The position numbers and the translations under genes are program-made. The notes beneath the pieces are model-generated. The model had not been told where the DNA came from, ran no database searches, and saw nothing but the letters and a program-made list of their open reading frames with translations. Below are positions 22,332 through 33,589 of a stretch of DNA of 64,000 bases, one piece after another. This DNA is from Callorhinus ursinus. Its lineage: Eukaryota > Chordata > Mammalia > Carnivora > Otariidae. The DNA is taken from assembly GCF_003265705.1 (NCBI RefSeq), contig NW_020313044.1, positions 6,259,535 through 6,323,534 of the forward strand, in the 5' to 3' direction. Numbering within the stretch: the stretch's first letter is position 1; the number at the start of each line of letters is the position of its first letter.

Positions 22332-23260
22332 TTTTCTTTATCCATTCATCGATTGATGGACACTTAGGTTGTTTCTGTATCTTGGTTATTATGAATAAAG
22401 CTGCAATGAACATAGGAGTGCAGATTTCTCTTGAAGATACTCATTTTGTAGCCTTTGGATATATACCCAGAAATGGTATTGCTGGGTCATATGAAAGTTC
22501 TATTTTTAAGGAACTTCCATACCGTTTCCCATCATGACTATACCAATTTACATTTCCACCGACAGTGTACAGTGGTTTTCTCCACACCACCCCCAACATT
22601 TGCCCCTTGTCTTTTTGCTAAAAGCCATTCAGAGAGGTGTGCAGAAAATCTTTACTTTGATGTAGTCTCACTTGCCTATTTTTGCTTTTATTGTCTGTGC
22701 TTTTGATATCATATCCAAAAAATCATTGCTAAGACCAGTGTCAATGAGCTTTTCCCTTATGTTTTTTTTCTTAGTGTTTGATGGTTTCCTGTCTTACAGA
22801 GTCTCAGTTAGGGTAGCTTGATCTGGTGGAGCCACTTCCAAGATGGTGTCTTCATCAATATGACTGGAGTCTTCCTGCTCCTTGTTGTCTCTGCCTCCCT
22901 TCATAAGTCTCCTTGTGTCTTCTTAGTGTCCTGAGCCTCTCCATATGACTAGGGACTCACACAACACAGTGGTTTTCTTACCATTTCTTACATGGACTCT
23001 TACATGGTATTCACTCTTCCTGGAGTGATGGTTCCAAAAACAGGTGTTCCAAGAGACCTGGGAAGAAGCTGCAAGACTTCAAAGAACCTCTTCTTGTTAG
23101 CTCCAGAACGTCATTTCTACTTCCTTTTGTTGGCCAAATGTCCCTAAAGCTAATTAGGTTCAAAGAATTGGGGGAGGAATGAATTTCACCTTTAGTTGGT
23201 GGAATAGCAGGTGAGTATAGGAATGAAGGGCTAGCTGATGGCCCTCTTGGACACAAGTCA

Positions 23261-23394
23261 TCATAGACTGTCTCCTAAAACCATTCCCATCTTATCAGCA
23301 CACACCCAAATGAATATTACAAATCTTTCACTTTTCTTTGACAGTACAGCTTAGAATAAAGGCTAGAGGAGAGCATAAATGTAAGTAACATTTA
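23261..23394. other. Short unique spacer
   Basis: No repeat or gene recognised between the LTR relic and the next SINE. Confidence 0.5.
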
Positions 23395-23614
23395 AAAATC
23401 ACTTGCTAGGGCGCCTGGGTGGCTCAGTTGGTTAAGCATCTACCTTCAGCTCAGGTCATGATCCCAGGGTCCGGGGATCGAGCCCCACGTCAGGCTCCCT
23501 GCTCAGCTGGGAGTCCGCTTCTCCCTCTTCCTCTGTCTGCTGCTCCCCCTGCTTGTGCTCTCTCTATCAAATAAATATATAAATAAATAAAATCTTTTAA
23601 AAAATCACTTGCTA
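23395..23614 (+). mobile_element. CAN-SINE (SINEC) with perfect target duplication
   Basis: The element at 23410-23599 starts 'gggcgcctgggtggctcag', has a B-box-like 'gggatcgagccc', a CT-rich middle and an AAATAAAATCTT tail. An exact 15-bp duplication, 'aaaaatcacttgcta', flanks it (23395-23409 and 23600-23614). Confidence 0.96.
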
Positions 23615-23800
23615 ATCCCCAGGCCCTGAGCTAAGTGTTCTACATGCAGTATTTCATTTCATTCTTATAACTCCTTAGGTAGGTCTGATTATTCACTATA
23701 GTTTAGATAAAGAAAATGATGCTCGAAAATTAAACAGTGTACTCAATGGCACATAGTACGTGGAGTCTCTGAAATTTGAACTCAGATCATCTGCATCCCA
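23615..23800 (-). repeat. MIR SINE, antisense
   Basis: 'ccctgagctaagtgttctac' near 23624, 'attcttataactccttaggt' near 23662, then degenerate 'gataaagaaaatgatgctcg' and 'tttgaactcagatcatctgc'. Antisense MIR order; the SINE above inserted at its edge. Confidence 0.65.
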
Positions 23801-24529
23801 AAGTTTATTGCCCCTAGTCAGTACACAAATCAGGTTACAGTTTTATGGGGTAGGTGAGATCATGGTTGGAGCTAGAGCCAGGCAGGTTTGTGGAGGTGGG
23901 TGGGAGGGAGACAAGAAGGCAACAACACGAGTAGAGGCAGAGACGTGTGGACTGGCCTGCTGGATCACCAAAAATTTGGACTTTTTGGACTTGGACTAGA
24001 GTTGGACAGACTGGAAAGAGGTAAGTTCTGATGGTCATGAAAACGAGGCAAAAGAGCCTGATCCATTGAGATGGAACAGTCAGGCAGCCCATTCACTCTA
24101 GAGGAAGCCCTTATATCCGAGACTCAGAACTTCAGTTGACAGGTTTGCTTTTCTCTTACCAAAAAAGTTTCAGAGTATGTTGCAGACATCTCAGTTCCCA
24201 GCCATAACTCACATTAAGACTGGAAGGAAAGTTCACACCAATCAATGAGTAGCATCAAACAATGGCCCCATTTCCACCTCAGAGAAGGTTTCCCTTGTGT
24301 GTGTGAAAAACTCCATTCCTTTTTCTCAGAATTGACAACATTTGGGAGAGGAAAGGGAATTATTAACTGTCGAGGCAATGTCTAAATCAACTCCTCAACT
24401 TTGACCAAACAATAAGAACTGTTAAGGCAGTATCCTAGGTAAATATATGATCAACTAAGCTTTTGTAAAAGTTCAACATGAAGGTGTCTTGATACGTGAC
24501 TTTGCAATATAAAGTTTCACTCCTTTGGA
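23801..24529. other. Non-repetitive stretch
   Basis: No gene or repeat recognised. Confidence 0.5.
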
Positions 24530-24775
24530 AAGTACAGTGGTTAAGAGCACTGGCTTCAGAGCCAGACAGGCCTGAGTCTGAGTCTAAACTCTACTGCTTA
24601 CTAACTGGGTAACTTTTGGATCAGTCATTTACCTCTTACAGCCTTACATGACTCATTCAAAAATTGGAAGGACAATACCAAGAAGAGGCAGTGAGGATTT
24701 CATGAGACCATGCATGAAAAGCGCCTGCACAGGCCCTGGCTTACAGAAAATGCTGTATGCATTTTAGCTATCTAT
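24530..24775 (+). repeat. MIR SINE, full length
   Basis: An intact tRNA-like start, 'acagtggttaagagcactgg' near 24534, then 'agccagacaggcctgagtct' near 24560, 'ctgcttactaactgggtaac' near 24594, 'aaaagcgcctgcacaggccc' near 24716 and the tail. The clearest MIR head in the window. Confidence 0.85.
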
Positions 24776-24984
24776 ATTGGGTCTCAGGTTCCCAGATACC
24801 TGATGCGACTTCGGAGTCTAGCACTTGCTCTACTGCTTAGGGCTAGGAATGGGAGTGCTATAGTAGATACTATGGTTAGAGTCATCAGTCTCAGAACCAT
24901 CTGAAAAATCAGTCTCCTCGTTCAACAAAAATGGGGTGCAGGGGAAGGCTGAGTCAAACCTCCTATACTGTATTAACATAAGCA

Positions 24985-25060
24985 GGAAGGTATAATAATA
25001 CCTCTCTCATGGGGTTATTTTGAATGTTAAATATATAAATCACCCAATAATACTAGATAT
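24985..25060 (+). repeat. MIR core/tail fragment
   Basis: 'aataatacctctctcatggg' near 24993 followed by 'ttattttgaatgttaaatat' resembles the MIR segment after the core. Short and diverged. Confidence 0.45.
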
Positions 25061-25087
25061 AGGAAATATTGTGACATAGTAAATGGG

Positions 25088-25103
25088 TTTTTTTTAAAAG
25101 GTT

Positions 25104-25138
<35 letters not shown>

Positions 25139-25294
25139 TTTGAGAGAGAATGCGCACAAGCAGGGTTAGAGGCAGAGGGAGAAGCGGATTCTCCACTGAG
25201 CAGGAAGCCTGATGTGGGGCTTGATCCCAGGATCCTGAGATCAGGACGCGAACCAAAGGCAGACACTTAACCAACTGAGCCACCCAGGCGCCCC
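25088..25294 (-). mobile_element. CAN-SINE (SINEC), antisense
   Basis: Long (ATTT)n-rich tail complement at 25103-25141, purine-rich middle, 'gagcaggaagcctgatgtgg' near 25198 and the head 'tgagccacccaggcgcccc' ending at 25294. The flanks 'aaatggg' (25081) and 'gaaatggtg' (25297) are an imperfect duplication. Confidence 0.93.
25103..25141. repeat. (ATTT)n tail microsatellite of the SINE
   Basis: About ten uninterrupted ATTT units grown from the SINE A-tail, a common birthplace of tetranucleotide microsatellites. Confidence 0.93.
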
Positions 25295-26989
25295 AGGAAA
25301 TGGTGTTTCTGTATTACCTATTATCACGTATTTAACTATTTGTTGAAATGTTTCAGTGTGGCAAGTACTATTCTTGGGGCTTCTTTAGGACAGATGGGCC
25401 TGTACATAGAGGACTGGCTCCTGTCAGACATACAAGACTTGCTACCTGTCGTTCCAGCAGGTGACTGAAAGTATTGACTAGGCACAGATGGTCTGTTTCT
25501 GAAGGTTCCACATCAATATCTAAGCTTCCAGAGGCCACTTCAACCAGAAGAGGATGCTTTTAGTCAGGATGTCCCAAACGTAACATGGCCAGAGCGAGAG
25601 TCTGATTGAGGCTGAAGAAAAAAGCAAAAAGATGAGGCCAGGTAAATATGCCAGATGCCATGCAAAAGAGAGAAATGAAAGGTAAGGATATTTAAGGAAC
25701 AAAGCACATGCTAGGTCAGGTCAGAATGAAGGCCATGGTCAATGTGGATATTTGTGGATGACTTTAAAGCAATACCGGCAGCATTGTGCAAGAGTGGATC
25801 TTTTGACTGCATGTGATTGAATAGGACCAGACTCAAAATGATATTTATACTTTTCTTCTCATTTTTTAAATGAAGTCAAAGCTCAGGTCTTAGAGATTGT
25901 GAAAACAGAAGTTTTTAAAAATAATTGATCACCAAGCCATTTATATTTTCACCTGCCTTTGCAGAACAACCAAAGTCTAAACTTGATGACCTTCAAAGCA
26001 TACAAGGAGTTAGACATGATTTATGCTGAGAAGCAAACCATATGGCACTGAAGGGTTTCATTCAGACGTGAGTCACAGGTGTGTGTTTTCATTGGAATGC
26101 CTCAAGCACTTTATTTGCTGACAGAGACTATAAATGGGTTACTGAGGTATAAGATAGCCTGGCTAATACCAAGGTTGTTTAAGAGCAGTGCGGTCAATCT
26201 GTCTTCCTCCACCTGGCTCTGTTGGTTCTTCACATTAAATACGAAGTGGAAAAGGTGAAAATGACTGACTTTGAGATGATCTTGAATTAAATGCTCTTGT
26301 AAGGAAAGAAAGGAGTCTTACTTCAGAGGCATTATTTAAATAACAGAAATGAAGGCTTCACCTTGAAGCAACTGGGGAAAACCAATGGCAAGCAATTAGG
26401 TTAACAAGTACCGATAGAATTAAATAAGTTAAATAAATTTTCAAGCCAACCACTGCAGAGAAAAGAAAAACACCAGGTAGGTGCACAGCACTGGATAGGC
26501 CAACCTACCATCTTGTTATTTAAATTTTTGGCTCACCAACTGATTAAGGTCAGTCCCTTTATATTGCAGTAAATTTACAGGACAGAACATAATGCCCCCA
26601 TTCCCACCCCCCTCCACACACACACAAAAGGTACTCCTGGCTTCATTTGCCATCTTATTTAGTCTTGATTCTGTAATCTATCATTATAACAACTCCCTTA
26701 CAAATCCACTTAGCTCCAATGTCCATCATTCCCTTCTCCATCTGCTGGAAAAATATCAGCCCAGATGAACATCAGCTGAGCAGATGAATGTTACCAGATA
26801 ACCCCATGAATGGAGCTATTTTCACTTAAATTCATACATATCCCCACAAGGCGCTCAATGCACAACAGTAATCCTACAGTTTCTTGAGTACATTGCATTT
26901 CCCATTTTCTGAGAATACCACTTCACGCCTTCTCCCATCTTCTCATAGTTCCCACATTTTTTTCTTCCACTGGTGATGAGCACCTTCCT
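25295..26989. other. Non-repetitive stretch
   Basis: I see neither a gene nor a clear interspersed repeat over about 1.7 kb. This is one of the longer repeat-poor intervals and could hold conserved regulatory DNA, but nothing in it identifies a function. Confidence 0.55.
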
Positions 26990-28198
26990 GTTGCTTTGAG
27001 AGGTTAGAAGTCACTAGGAAAAACTTCCTCATCTTTCAGCAACCAAAGGACCAAACTGACTTACCCTTACAATCTGGAATCCACTCCTATTTCCCTCCAG
27101 TCACCATAGGGGTCGGTCCCTCCTCCTCCTCTCAAAGCCAGCCCCTCCCCTCATGCTGCATATTTCACCCCTTTTCCTACACGAGTCTCTCTCTTTCCTC
27201 CCTACTGGCTCATTTTCCTCAGCAAACAAACATACCCTGACATCTCCCATCATAAAACCAACAAATAACAAAACCAAAAACCTTCCCTTGACCCCTCATA
27301 TTCTCCTGAGCACAGACACATTTCTCTGTTCCCTTTTATATTAAACTTTTCAAACGTGTTATTTACACATGCTGACCCCACTTTCTAACCTTCACCTCAG
27401 TCTTATTTATTAACAATCCAGTTTCTCCTCCTTTGCGCCACTGAAACTGCTCTTGTCAAGGTCTCCAGTGACTTCCATTTTGCCGAAGCAGTGTTCTCAG
27501 TTTGGTGGCACCGGCAACAGCCTCCGGTCTAACAGTCTCTTCTTTCATGCATACTCTCCCCTTTCAGCTTTCATGATGATATTGTCCCCTGGCTTGCCTT
27601 TTACATCACAAGCTATTCATTCTCAGTATGACTGCTGGTTCCTGCATACCAAAGAGATCTCTATTCCTTGTGGTCCTCAGGGCTCAGTCCTAGCCTCCTG
27701 CAGTAGACAGAGGGTATTATATTAATTTCTAAAGATTTAAATCCCATGTTTATGCTAGCAACTTCCAAATTTCTATCTCTAGTCCAAACCTTTCTTCTAA
27801 CCTTCATCCACATATTCCATTTGACGTTATTATTCTTCTCCACCTGTATGTCTCATAGGCATCTCACAATTAATATAAGCAAAATGGAACTCTTGATTTT
27901 TCCACCCCCCAGTCTGTTTGCACCCTTGATCTGTCATCCCCACATCAGTAGATGGTACCACCATCTGCACTGCTGTTTAAGCAAGAACCCTGATGGTCAT
28001 CTTTGATTCTTGCTTTTCCTTCACTTCCCAGGTCAACTCAGCAGCAAGTCCTGTCAATTCCATCTCTAAATACCCTCCCATCTGTCCGCTGTCACAATCT
28101 CCATTGGCACCACCTTGGCCTAAGCCACTGTTCTCACTTGGATGACTTCATCCATTCATGCCCTTCTCCCAGCCTTTTCGCCATGTAACATCTAAAGA

Positions 28199-28307
28199 GA
28201 CCCCCCTTTTTTTTATTATGTTCAGTTAGCTAGCATATAGTACATTATAAGTTTTTGTTGTAGTGTTCAATGACTCGTTAGTTGCGTATAACACACAGGG
28301 CTCCCCT
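28199..28307 (-). mobile_element. Very short L1 3' end (about 100 bp), antisense
   Basis: Read backwards, this is the last ~95 bp of the carnivore L1 3' UTR (the 'gagccctgtgtgttatacgc' and 'aacataataaaaaaaa' ends are recognisable). Extreme 5' truncation. The target duplication is unclear because the flank is C/T-rich. Confidence 0.75.
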
Positions 28308-28532
28308 TTAAAAAGGAAATCAGCCTTGCACATAAAATAAACTGCAAGTCCCTGAATAATGCACTCCCTGCTTGATTTTTTCACTCTCATCTTACCAAAT
28401 GCTCTTGTTGCCTAGTACACCATAGCCATCCTGGTAGATGTACTTCAAACATGCCAAGCTCATTCCAACCATATGGTTTTGTCCATGCTGTTCCCTGAAC
28501 CTAGGCATCGCTTAGTCATTTCCTTGTTTTAA

Positions 28533-28627
28533 GTCTCAATTTATTTATTTATTATAATTATTTTATTTTATTTTTTATTATTATGTTCAATTAGCCAGTA
28601 TAGAGTACATCATTAGGTCTCAATTTA
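28533..28627 (-). mobile_element. Very short L1 3' end (about 73 bp) with target duplication
   Basis: The insert at 28544-28616 is a T-rich tail complement plus about 40 bp of the L1 terminus (antisense of 'atgatgtactctatactggc'). It is flanked by an exact 11-bp duplication, 'gtctcaattta' (28533-28543 and 28617-28627). Confidence 0.82.
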
Positions 28628-28642
28628 AATGCTTCTTTCCCA

Positions 28643-28826
28643 GGGGCACCTGGGTGCCTCAGTTGTTTAGGCATCGGACTCTTCGTTTTGGCTGGTGTCA
28701 TGACCTCAGGGTTCTGGGATCGAGCCCCACATAGGGCTCTGTGCTCAGCACGGAGTCTGCTTGTCCCTCTCCCTCTGCTCCTCCTCCCCCCCCATACAAA
28801 TAAATAAAATCTTAAAAAAAAAGGCA
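28643..28826 (+). mobile_element. CAN-SINE (SINEC)
   Basis: Head 'ggggcacctgggtgcctcag', CT-rich middle, 'aaataaataaaatctt' and an A tail. The flanks 'tctttccca' (28634-28642) and 'actttccca' (28827-28835) are a near-perfect 9-bp duplication. Confidence 0.92.
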
Positions 28827-28860
28827 ACTTTCCCAAAGAAGACTTTCAAGGCCACTGTCT

Positions 28861-29379
28861 TCCTAAAATGGATCTCAATCTTTCTCTGTTCAGCCCCACA
28901 TTTGTTTCCTTGATGTGAATGATAAAGGGAAAGAAATCCCCCTGATAATAGGGAGCATATTTTTCATCACTATATGGTCAACATCTACCATAAAGCCAAG
29001 AACAAAGCAATCAATCACCTAATAATATATTTCTGAAATGAATGAGGAGGTTTTTCAAGAACCTAACTCATACAGCATTACCAATAGGAATGGAAGTTTC
29101 TCTTCATATTTCCTCATACCCAGCACACTGTCATCACTGGATAAGCAAGTTTGACTACTCCCCTAAACTCCACTTAAGTAAGAATGTCAAGTTTGCCAAC
29201 CTCTCTCTCTCAGTATTGGTTGATAGAGATACTGAGAAATATGTTTACTCATTTACGGGAAGTTACACAGGTATATTGTAGTTCTACAATTCAATTTAAT
29301 TCAGACACTAACTACTCAAGAAGTAGCACAAACCCCACAGGTTGTAGGCTCAATTCACAAGACTGCTTCAGACATCAGC
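28861..29379. other. Non-repetitive stretch
   Basis: No gene or repeat recognised. Confidence 0.5.
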
Positions 29380-30084
29380 CACAGATAGGGTGACCATGCT
29401 ACCTGCCCTTCTGTCTTGCTGACCTCAAATTTTAGGGTTCTTATGATTCCCCCTCAGGTTCGATAATTCAATAAAATGATTCACAGAACTCATGAAAATG
29501 CTTCATTTACATTTACCATTTTATTATGAATGATACAACTCGGAAACAGCCACATGGAAGAGATGCACAGAACAAGGTATGAGGCAGGAGGGTATAGCTC
29601 AGCATCAGCCAATTTGAAGAGATAAGAGTGAGGGAGGCATAGAGCTTCCAAGCCTTCTCAGGGCATGCTTTCTCCTAGCATGCCTTTGGTGTTTACCAAT
29701 CCAGAAGATCCCTGAACCTCACTGTCTAAGAATTTTTGCTGAATAAGTTTCATGACACACACATGATAGGTTAAGTCATTGGCCACTGGTGCTTGAACTG
29801 AATCTCTGGCCCACTCTTCTCTTTCCAGAGTTTGAGAGGTGGGGCTGAAAGTTTCAATCCTCTCATTAAACATTTGGGGTTTCTGGTAACCACCTCCCTC
29901 GTGAAGCTACCTAGGGGGACTGCCCTTGTTCACTTCATTAGCTTAAACTCAGGTATAATCAGAAATGCAATTACTATGAGTAACAAAATATATTCCTATC
30001 ACTCAGAAAATTCCAATGGTTTTAGGAAATCTGTACCAGGAACTGGGGACAAAGACCAAGTATGTATATTTTCATCATGCCACA
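29380..30084 (-). mobile_element. LTR-like relic, antisense (ERVL/MaLR type)
   Basis: Antisense pattern of an old mammalian LTR: 'cattttattatgaatgatac' near 29517, 'gaagagatgcacagaacaag' near 29558, 'agcatgcctttggtgtttac' near 29678, 'aggtggggctgaaagtttca' near 29837, 'aaattccaatggttttagga' near 30009, ending 'catcatgccaca'. On the minus strand it therefore begins TGTGG, as LTRs start with TG. The family is not named with confidence, and no retroviral coding region is seen. Confidence 0.55.
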
Positions 30085-30836
30085 GTAGTAAAACACTTCT
30101 GGATATACGCAGAATAGATTGCTGAAGGCTATAAGAAACAATGTCTAGAACAGATGATTCATGATAGGGCTTTTGTTCTAGAGCTAAGATAAAAGTACAA
30201 ATGTTTCTGGCATGTCTGGATGCATGCTATTTGCTAGATTAGGTTTCAATAATAAATACCATGACATGGCATCAGGGAAGTAGAAATTTACATGTTAAAT
30301 TATTGAGAAGACTTTTTCATAATGGGTGGATGGGACTGAAAAAGGAGTATGATTTCAAGTGCAGCAAATAATGTGCTTCTTCAATTAAGATCTATTTATC
30401 TTTGGGAGATACCATGTTTTTCAGCTTTGACAGCCATTAAAACCAAGTGCCAAAATAAAATGCACTAGGAATAGACCTTTGAATTGCTAAGTTACAAATC
30501 TTACAAATGTCAAATCAAGATTTTCAAATTTAATGAGGCTTATTTTGTCACATCATATTTAGTAATACTAGTTATGTTAATAAGATAGAATTTTGGAATT
30601 ACCACTCAATAAAAATTTTAAAGATATGCCTACTAGGAAAAAAGTGAACGGGAATCCTAACAGAGGCATGTTTATTTCTTTAGAAATTGTATACATGGAT
30701 TTTATTATAAATTCATAAAACACATCCTTGTATTTTTATTTGTATCTCATTTGATTTGTGTTTTAGAATGTATGTATCAAATTTATAACACAATTCATTT
30801 GTTCATATTTTTCCTAATAGGCATATACCATAAAAC
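30085..30836. other. AT-rich non-repetitive stretch
   Basis: No gene recognised. Strongly AT-rich with several TAAT/ATTA words. Confidence 0.5.
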
Positions 30837-31046
30837 AAGTTTGGAGGGCGCCTGGGTGGCTCAGTTGGTTAAGCGACTGCCTTCGGCTCAGGTCATGATT
30901 CTGGAGTCTCAGGATCGAGTCCTGCGTCGGGCTTCCTGCTCAGCAGGGAGTCTGCTTCTCCCTCTGACCTTCCCCAACTGATGCTTTCTCTCATTATCTC
31001 TCTCAAATGAATAAAATCTTTAAAAAAAAAAAAAAAAAAATTTGGA
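30837..31046 (+). mobile_element. CAN-SINE (SINEC)
   Basis: The element at 30846-31037 has the head 'gggcgcctgggtggctcag', 'aggatcgagtcctgcgtcgg' near 30911, and a 20-base A tail. The flanks 'aagtttgga' and 'aaatttgga' form a 9-bp duplication with one change. Confidence 0.95.
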
Positions 31047-31067
31047 ACCCAGTACTCTTACTCTGCA

Positions 31068-31384
31068 CTGTCTAGTACAGTATCCACTAACCGCATGTGG
31101 CTACTGAGCACTTGAAATGAAGTTAGTCCAAAATAAGATGTACTGTAAGTAAAATACATCCAAGATTTCTAAGGCTTGGGGAAAAAAATAAAATATCTTA
31201 TTTGAATTTTTTATATTAATAATGTGTTGAAATGATAATATTTTGGATACACTGGGTGAAAGAAAATATCTTGTCAAAATTGGTTTCACCTGTTTCTTTT
31301 AGTTTTTTTTAATGTGGCTATGAAAATAATTAAAATTGTATATATGGTTCACATTCTATTAATTGCCTAGCACTGCCCCAGAAG
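31068..31384. mobile_element. DNA-transposon relic (hAT-like MER family)
   Basis: 'tctagtacagtatccactaa' and 'catgtggctactgagcactt' at the left, 'tgaaatgataatattttgga' near 31228, and 'ttaattgcctagcactgccc' at the right match a common mammalian nonautonomous DNA element whose ends contain a diverged inverted repeat. The family assignment is from memory only. Confidence 0.5.
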
Positions 31385-32319
31385 GTCTGACGGTGCTAGA
31401 AAAAAAGAGAAGCCTGGTTAGTTGTGTTTTCTGGACTCAGCAACAATGAGATTAATCCAAGTGACTTGTGGGGAAATCCTGGCCTCACCTGAATTGATTT
31501 GGCTATGCTACATGTTCTTGTAGCTCATTTTCTTCCTCACCAGCAGTGGTTAGTGTCAGATTTCAGTATCATTAATGGTTGTAGCAGGCTCTAAAGAGAT
31601 GAACTGGTTTCCCCGGTGAACTGTACTCTGCTCTATTTGCCATCACCAGATGAACTGATACTACTTCCTCCAATAGCACAGCAATTTAGATATCGATTTT
31701 AGAATTAACGGCTAAGTACCCTCAAGGAAATATCTCAATAGCAGGTGTGTGTTTGCGGAAATGTACTCATATCCATGTAGTACAGTGATTTCTCTTTATG
31801 AACTATTGGTAAAACTCCAAATATGGGGCAAATAGGTAAATTCTGCCAAGTACTTGAGGAATACTTTTCAAAAACTTGCCTTATAATTAGTTTATAATGT
31901 CACAGTTTTAAATAGACCAATCTCAGCTCTGATGACTTCCTTTGCAAACTGATTTATTACCCACTACTCTGTTAAGAAATAGACAACCTCAAGTTCCTGC
32001 CCCCCACTCCCAAATTTCAGAAGGGATCCTCTCTCTAGAATATCTTGCAGTAACCAACCCAGGGAGGCAAATTTGACCCACCATTTCCTTTCTGAAAGAG
32101 CCTCACATTGAGCTTTTCCCTTCAACTGGACTCCCTTAGTGCTGCTATTAAACTCTAGAAGCCCATGATAATATTCTTCCTGGAGGAATCCTAATGAAAT
32201 CTAGCTGTTAAATTCTTCCTTATGTTGAGCTAATGCCTACTTTTCTACAACTGCCAATTATTGGCCTTCAGTCTTCCCTCTAGGGATATAGAGAACACAT
32301 TCCTTCTTTCTCAGATAAT
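31385..32319. other. Non-repetitive stretch
   Basis: No gene or repeat recognised. Confidence 0.5.
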
Positions 32320-32522
32320 TCTAATACTTCTTTTTTTTTTTAATTTTATTTATTTATTTGAGAGAGAGATTGAGAGAGAGAGAAAGGGCAGAGGGAGAAG
32401 CAGACTCCCCGCTGAGCAGGGAGCCCGATGTGGGACTCGATCCCGGGACTCCAGGATCATGACCTGGGCTGAAGGCAGTCGCTTAACCAACTGAGCCACC
32501 CAGGCGCCCCTCTAATACTTCT
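32320..32522 (-). mobile_element. CAN-SINE (SINEC), antisense, perfect target duplication
   Basis: The element at 32332-32510 ends in the head complement 'gagccacccaggcgcccc'. An exact 12-bp duplication, 'tctaatacttct', lies at 32320-32331 and 32511-32522. Low divergence from the copy at 20285 suggests the same young subfamily. Confidence 0.96.
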
Positions 32523-32606
32523 AAATCTCTTCTCTGGGTTACCCAGTTTCTCTAAGTATTTCTCTAAGTAGTTGTCTTATTCATTAAACAAATATTTATT
32601 GGATGC

Positions 32607-32965
32607 TGTATTGGTCTGCTCAGGCTACTATAACAAAATACCACAGACTGGGTAAAACAACAAAATTCATTTTCTTACAGTTCTGGAGTCTGGAAGTCCA
32701 AAATCAAGGCACTGTCAGTGTTGGTTTCTCCTGGAGGCTCTCTTCTTGACTTGCACACAACCATCTTCCTGCTATTTCCTCACATGGCCTCTCTTTGTGT
32801 GCTCATCGCTCCTGGTGCCTTCTCTTCCTGGCATTAGGGTCTCTCACTTATGACCTCATTTATCCTTAATTACTTCCTTAAGGACCCTATCTCCAAATAC
32901 AGTCAGATGGAGGAATAGGGTTTCAACATTAGTTTTCGGGGCAATGCAATCCCTAATAGATGCTT
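32607..32965 (-). mobile_element. ERVL-MaLR LTR (MST/MLT1 type), antisense
   Basis: 'ggctactataacaaaatacc' near 32624, 'cttacagttctggagtctgg' near 32676, 'aagtccaaaatcaaggcact' near 32694, 'acctcatttatccttaatta' near 32853, 'tccaaatacagtcagatgga' near 32892. This is the full antisense MaLR LTR order. Relic of an ancient endogenous element without coding sequence. Confidence 0.85.
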
Positions 32966-33589
32966 ACACGAAAACAGCAGAAAATAAAACAAACCCCTGG
33001 TATAGAGGCATATGACCTGGTTTCGAATCTCTTTAAAATGTCCTTAAGGGATATAGTAGCTAGAACCAAATCCAATACCGAAATGGGACCTGAGCAACAT
33101 GGAGTGGGACTATCTGTTCTCTCCTTATGGAATCTTAACCCTTTTTATTTAGCCCAAGATAATATTCACCCTGTAGCAGATCTAGACTCTTCCACCTCCA
33201 CACTAGGTAGAAAGCTGGGGGAAGTTCAAGGTAATGTCTTCTAGTTCTTTGCATGCCAGTGTGATGACAAACACTGGGCCCTGCATACAAGGAATGGTGC
33301 TGGCCGACCAGGGCTGACTTCCTGGCAGTGTGATCTGTGCCCTTCACTTAATGTTCTGCTTATGATGGTCTTGAATTTTTTGAACAAGCGCCCTCACATG
33401 TTCACTTTTTCCTGGACCCCACAAATTGTGTGACTGGCTTTTAAAAAAGAAACATTTCTGAAGGGTCAATTAGACTAGAAGTCCGTATCTTGATTCTGTC
33501 CCAAGTTCTGCCAAGACCTAGCTAAATACAAAGGTCAGTGCTCATTTATCTCCCTACCTGAAAGATCCTCTCTTGCAATTAAAAAATTA
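32966..33589. other. Non-repetitive stretch
   Basis: No gene or repeat recognised. Confidence 0.5.

Larger units (their letters stand above)
21525..22800 (-). mobile_element. LINE-1 3' portion, antisense
   Basis: Antisense L1: 'taattaacaaatagaaactg' near 21573, 'atctatcacctcatatagtt' near 21666, 'cagactattactaaccagag' near 21756, 'aataaagctgcaatgaacat' near 22393, 'tacccagaaatggtattgct' near 22465. All frames are closed. It inserted into the MLT1-like LTR and was later hit by a CAN-SINE at about 21915-22137. Confidence 0.88.
21395..23260 (-). mobile_element. MLT1-like (ERVL-MaLR) LTR, antisense, split by an L1
   Basis: The left part (about 21395-21520) has the antisense MLT1 3' pattern: 'ctattgctgcataaaaactt', 'agtggcttcaaacaaccatt', 'tgtggatcgggaattttgg'. 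The right part (about 22800-23260) continues it: 'gagccacttccaagatggtg', 'gggaagaagctgcaagactt', 'tttagttggtggaatagcag'. An antisense L1 (about 21525-22800) lies between, with a SINE inside it. MaLR LTRs are relics of ancient endogenous retrovirus-like elements; no coding region accompanies this copy. Confidence 0.65.
26990..28860 (+). mobile_element. CR1-clade (L2-like) LINE, decayed, with three nested insertions
   Basis: Plus-strand LINE relic. Landmarks are 'cactgaaactgctcttgtca' near 27440, 'ctcagggctcagtcctagcc' near 27676, a decayed YADD motif region 'tatgctagcaacttccaaat' near 27751, and 'catctcacaattaatataag' near 27860, which encodes the 'SHRHLTINISKMELLIF' segment typical of the region after the RT motifs. 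The 3' part resembles L2 ('tctcaatttaaatgcttctt', then 'ggccactgtcttcc'). Frames are destroyed. It is interrupted by two very short antisense L1 tails (28199-28307, 28544-28616) and a SINE (28643-28826). L2 is my best match; a related CR1 family is possible. Confidence 0.65.

Noticed and set aside
24995..25294. Short tandem ATTT array as a satellite or CRISPR-like array
   Set aside because: It is the expanded A-tail of an antisense SINE; there are no unique spacers.
30880..30925. tRNA-like A and B box text as a tRNA gene (also at every SINE head)
   Set aside because: These are the tRNA-derived heads of CAN-SINEs. No complete cloverleaf exists and each is followed by SINE body and tail.
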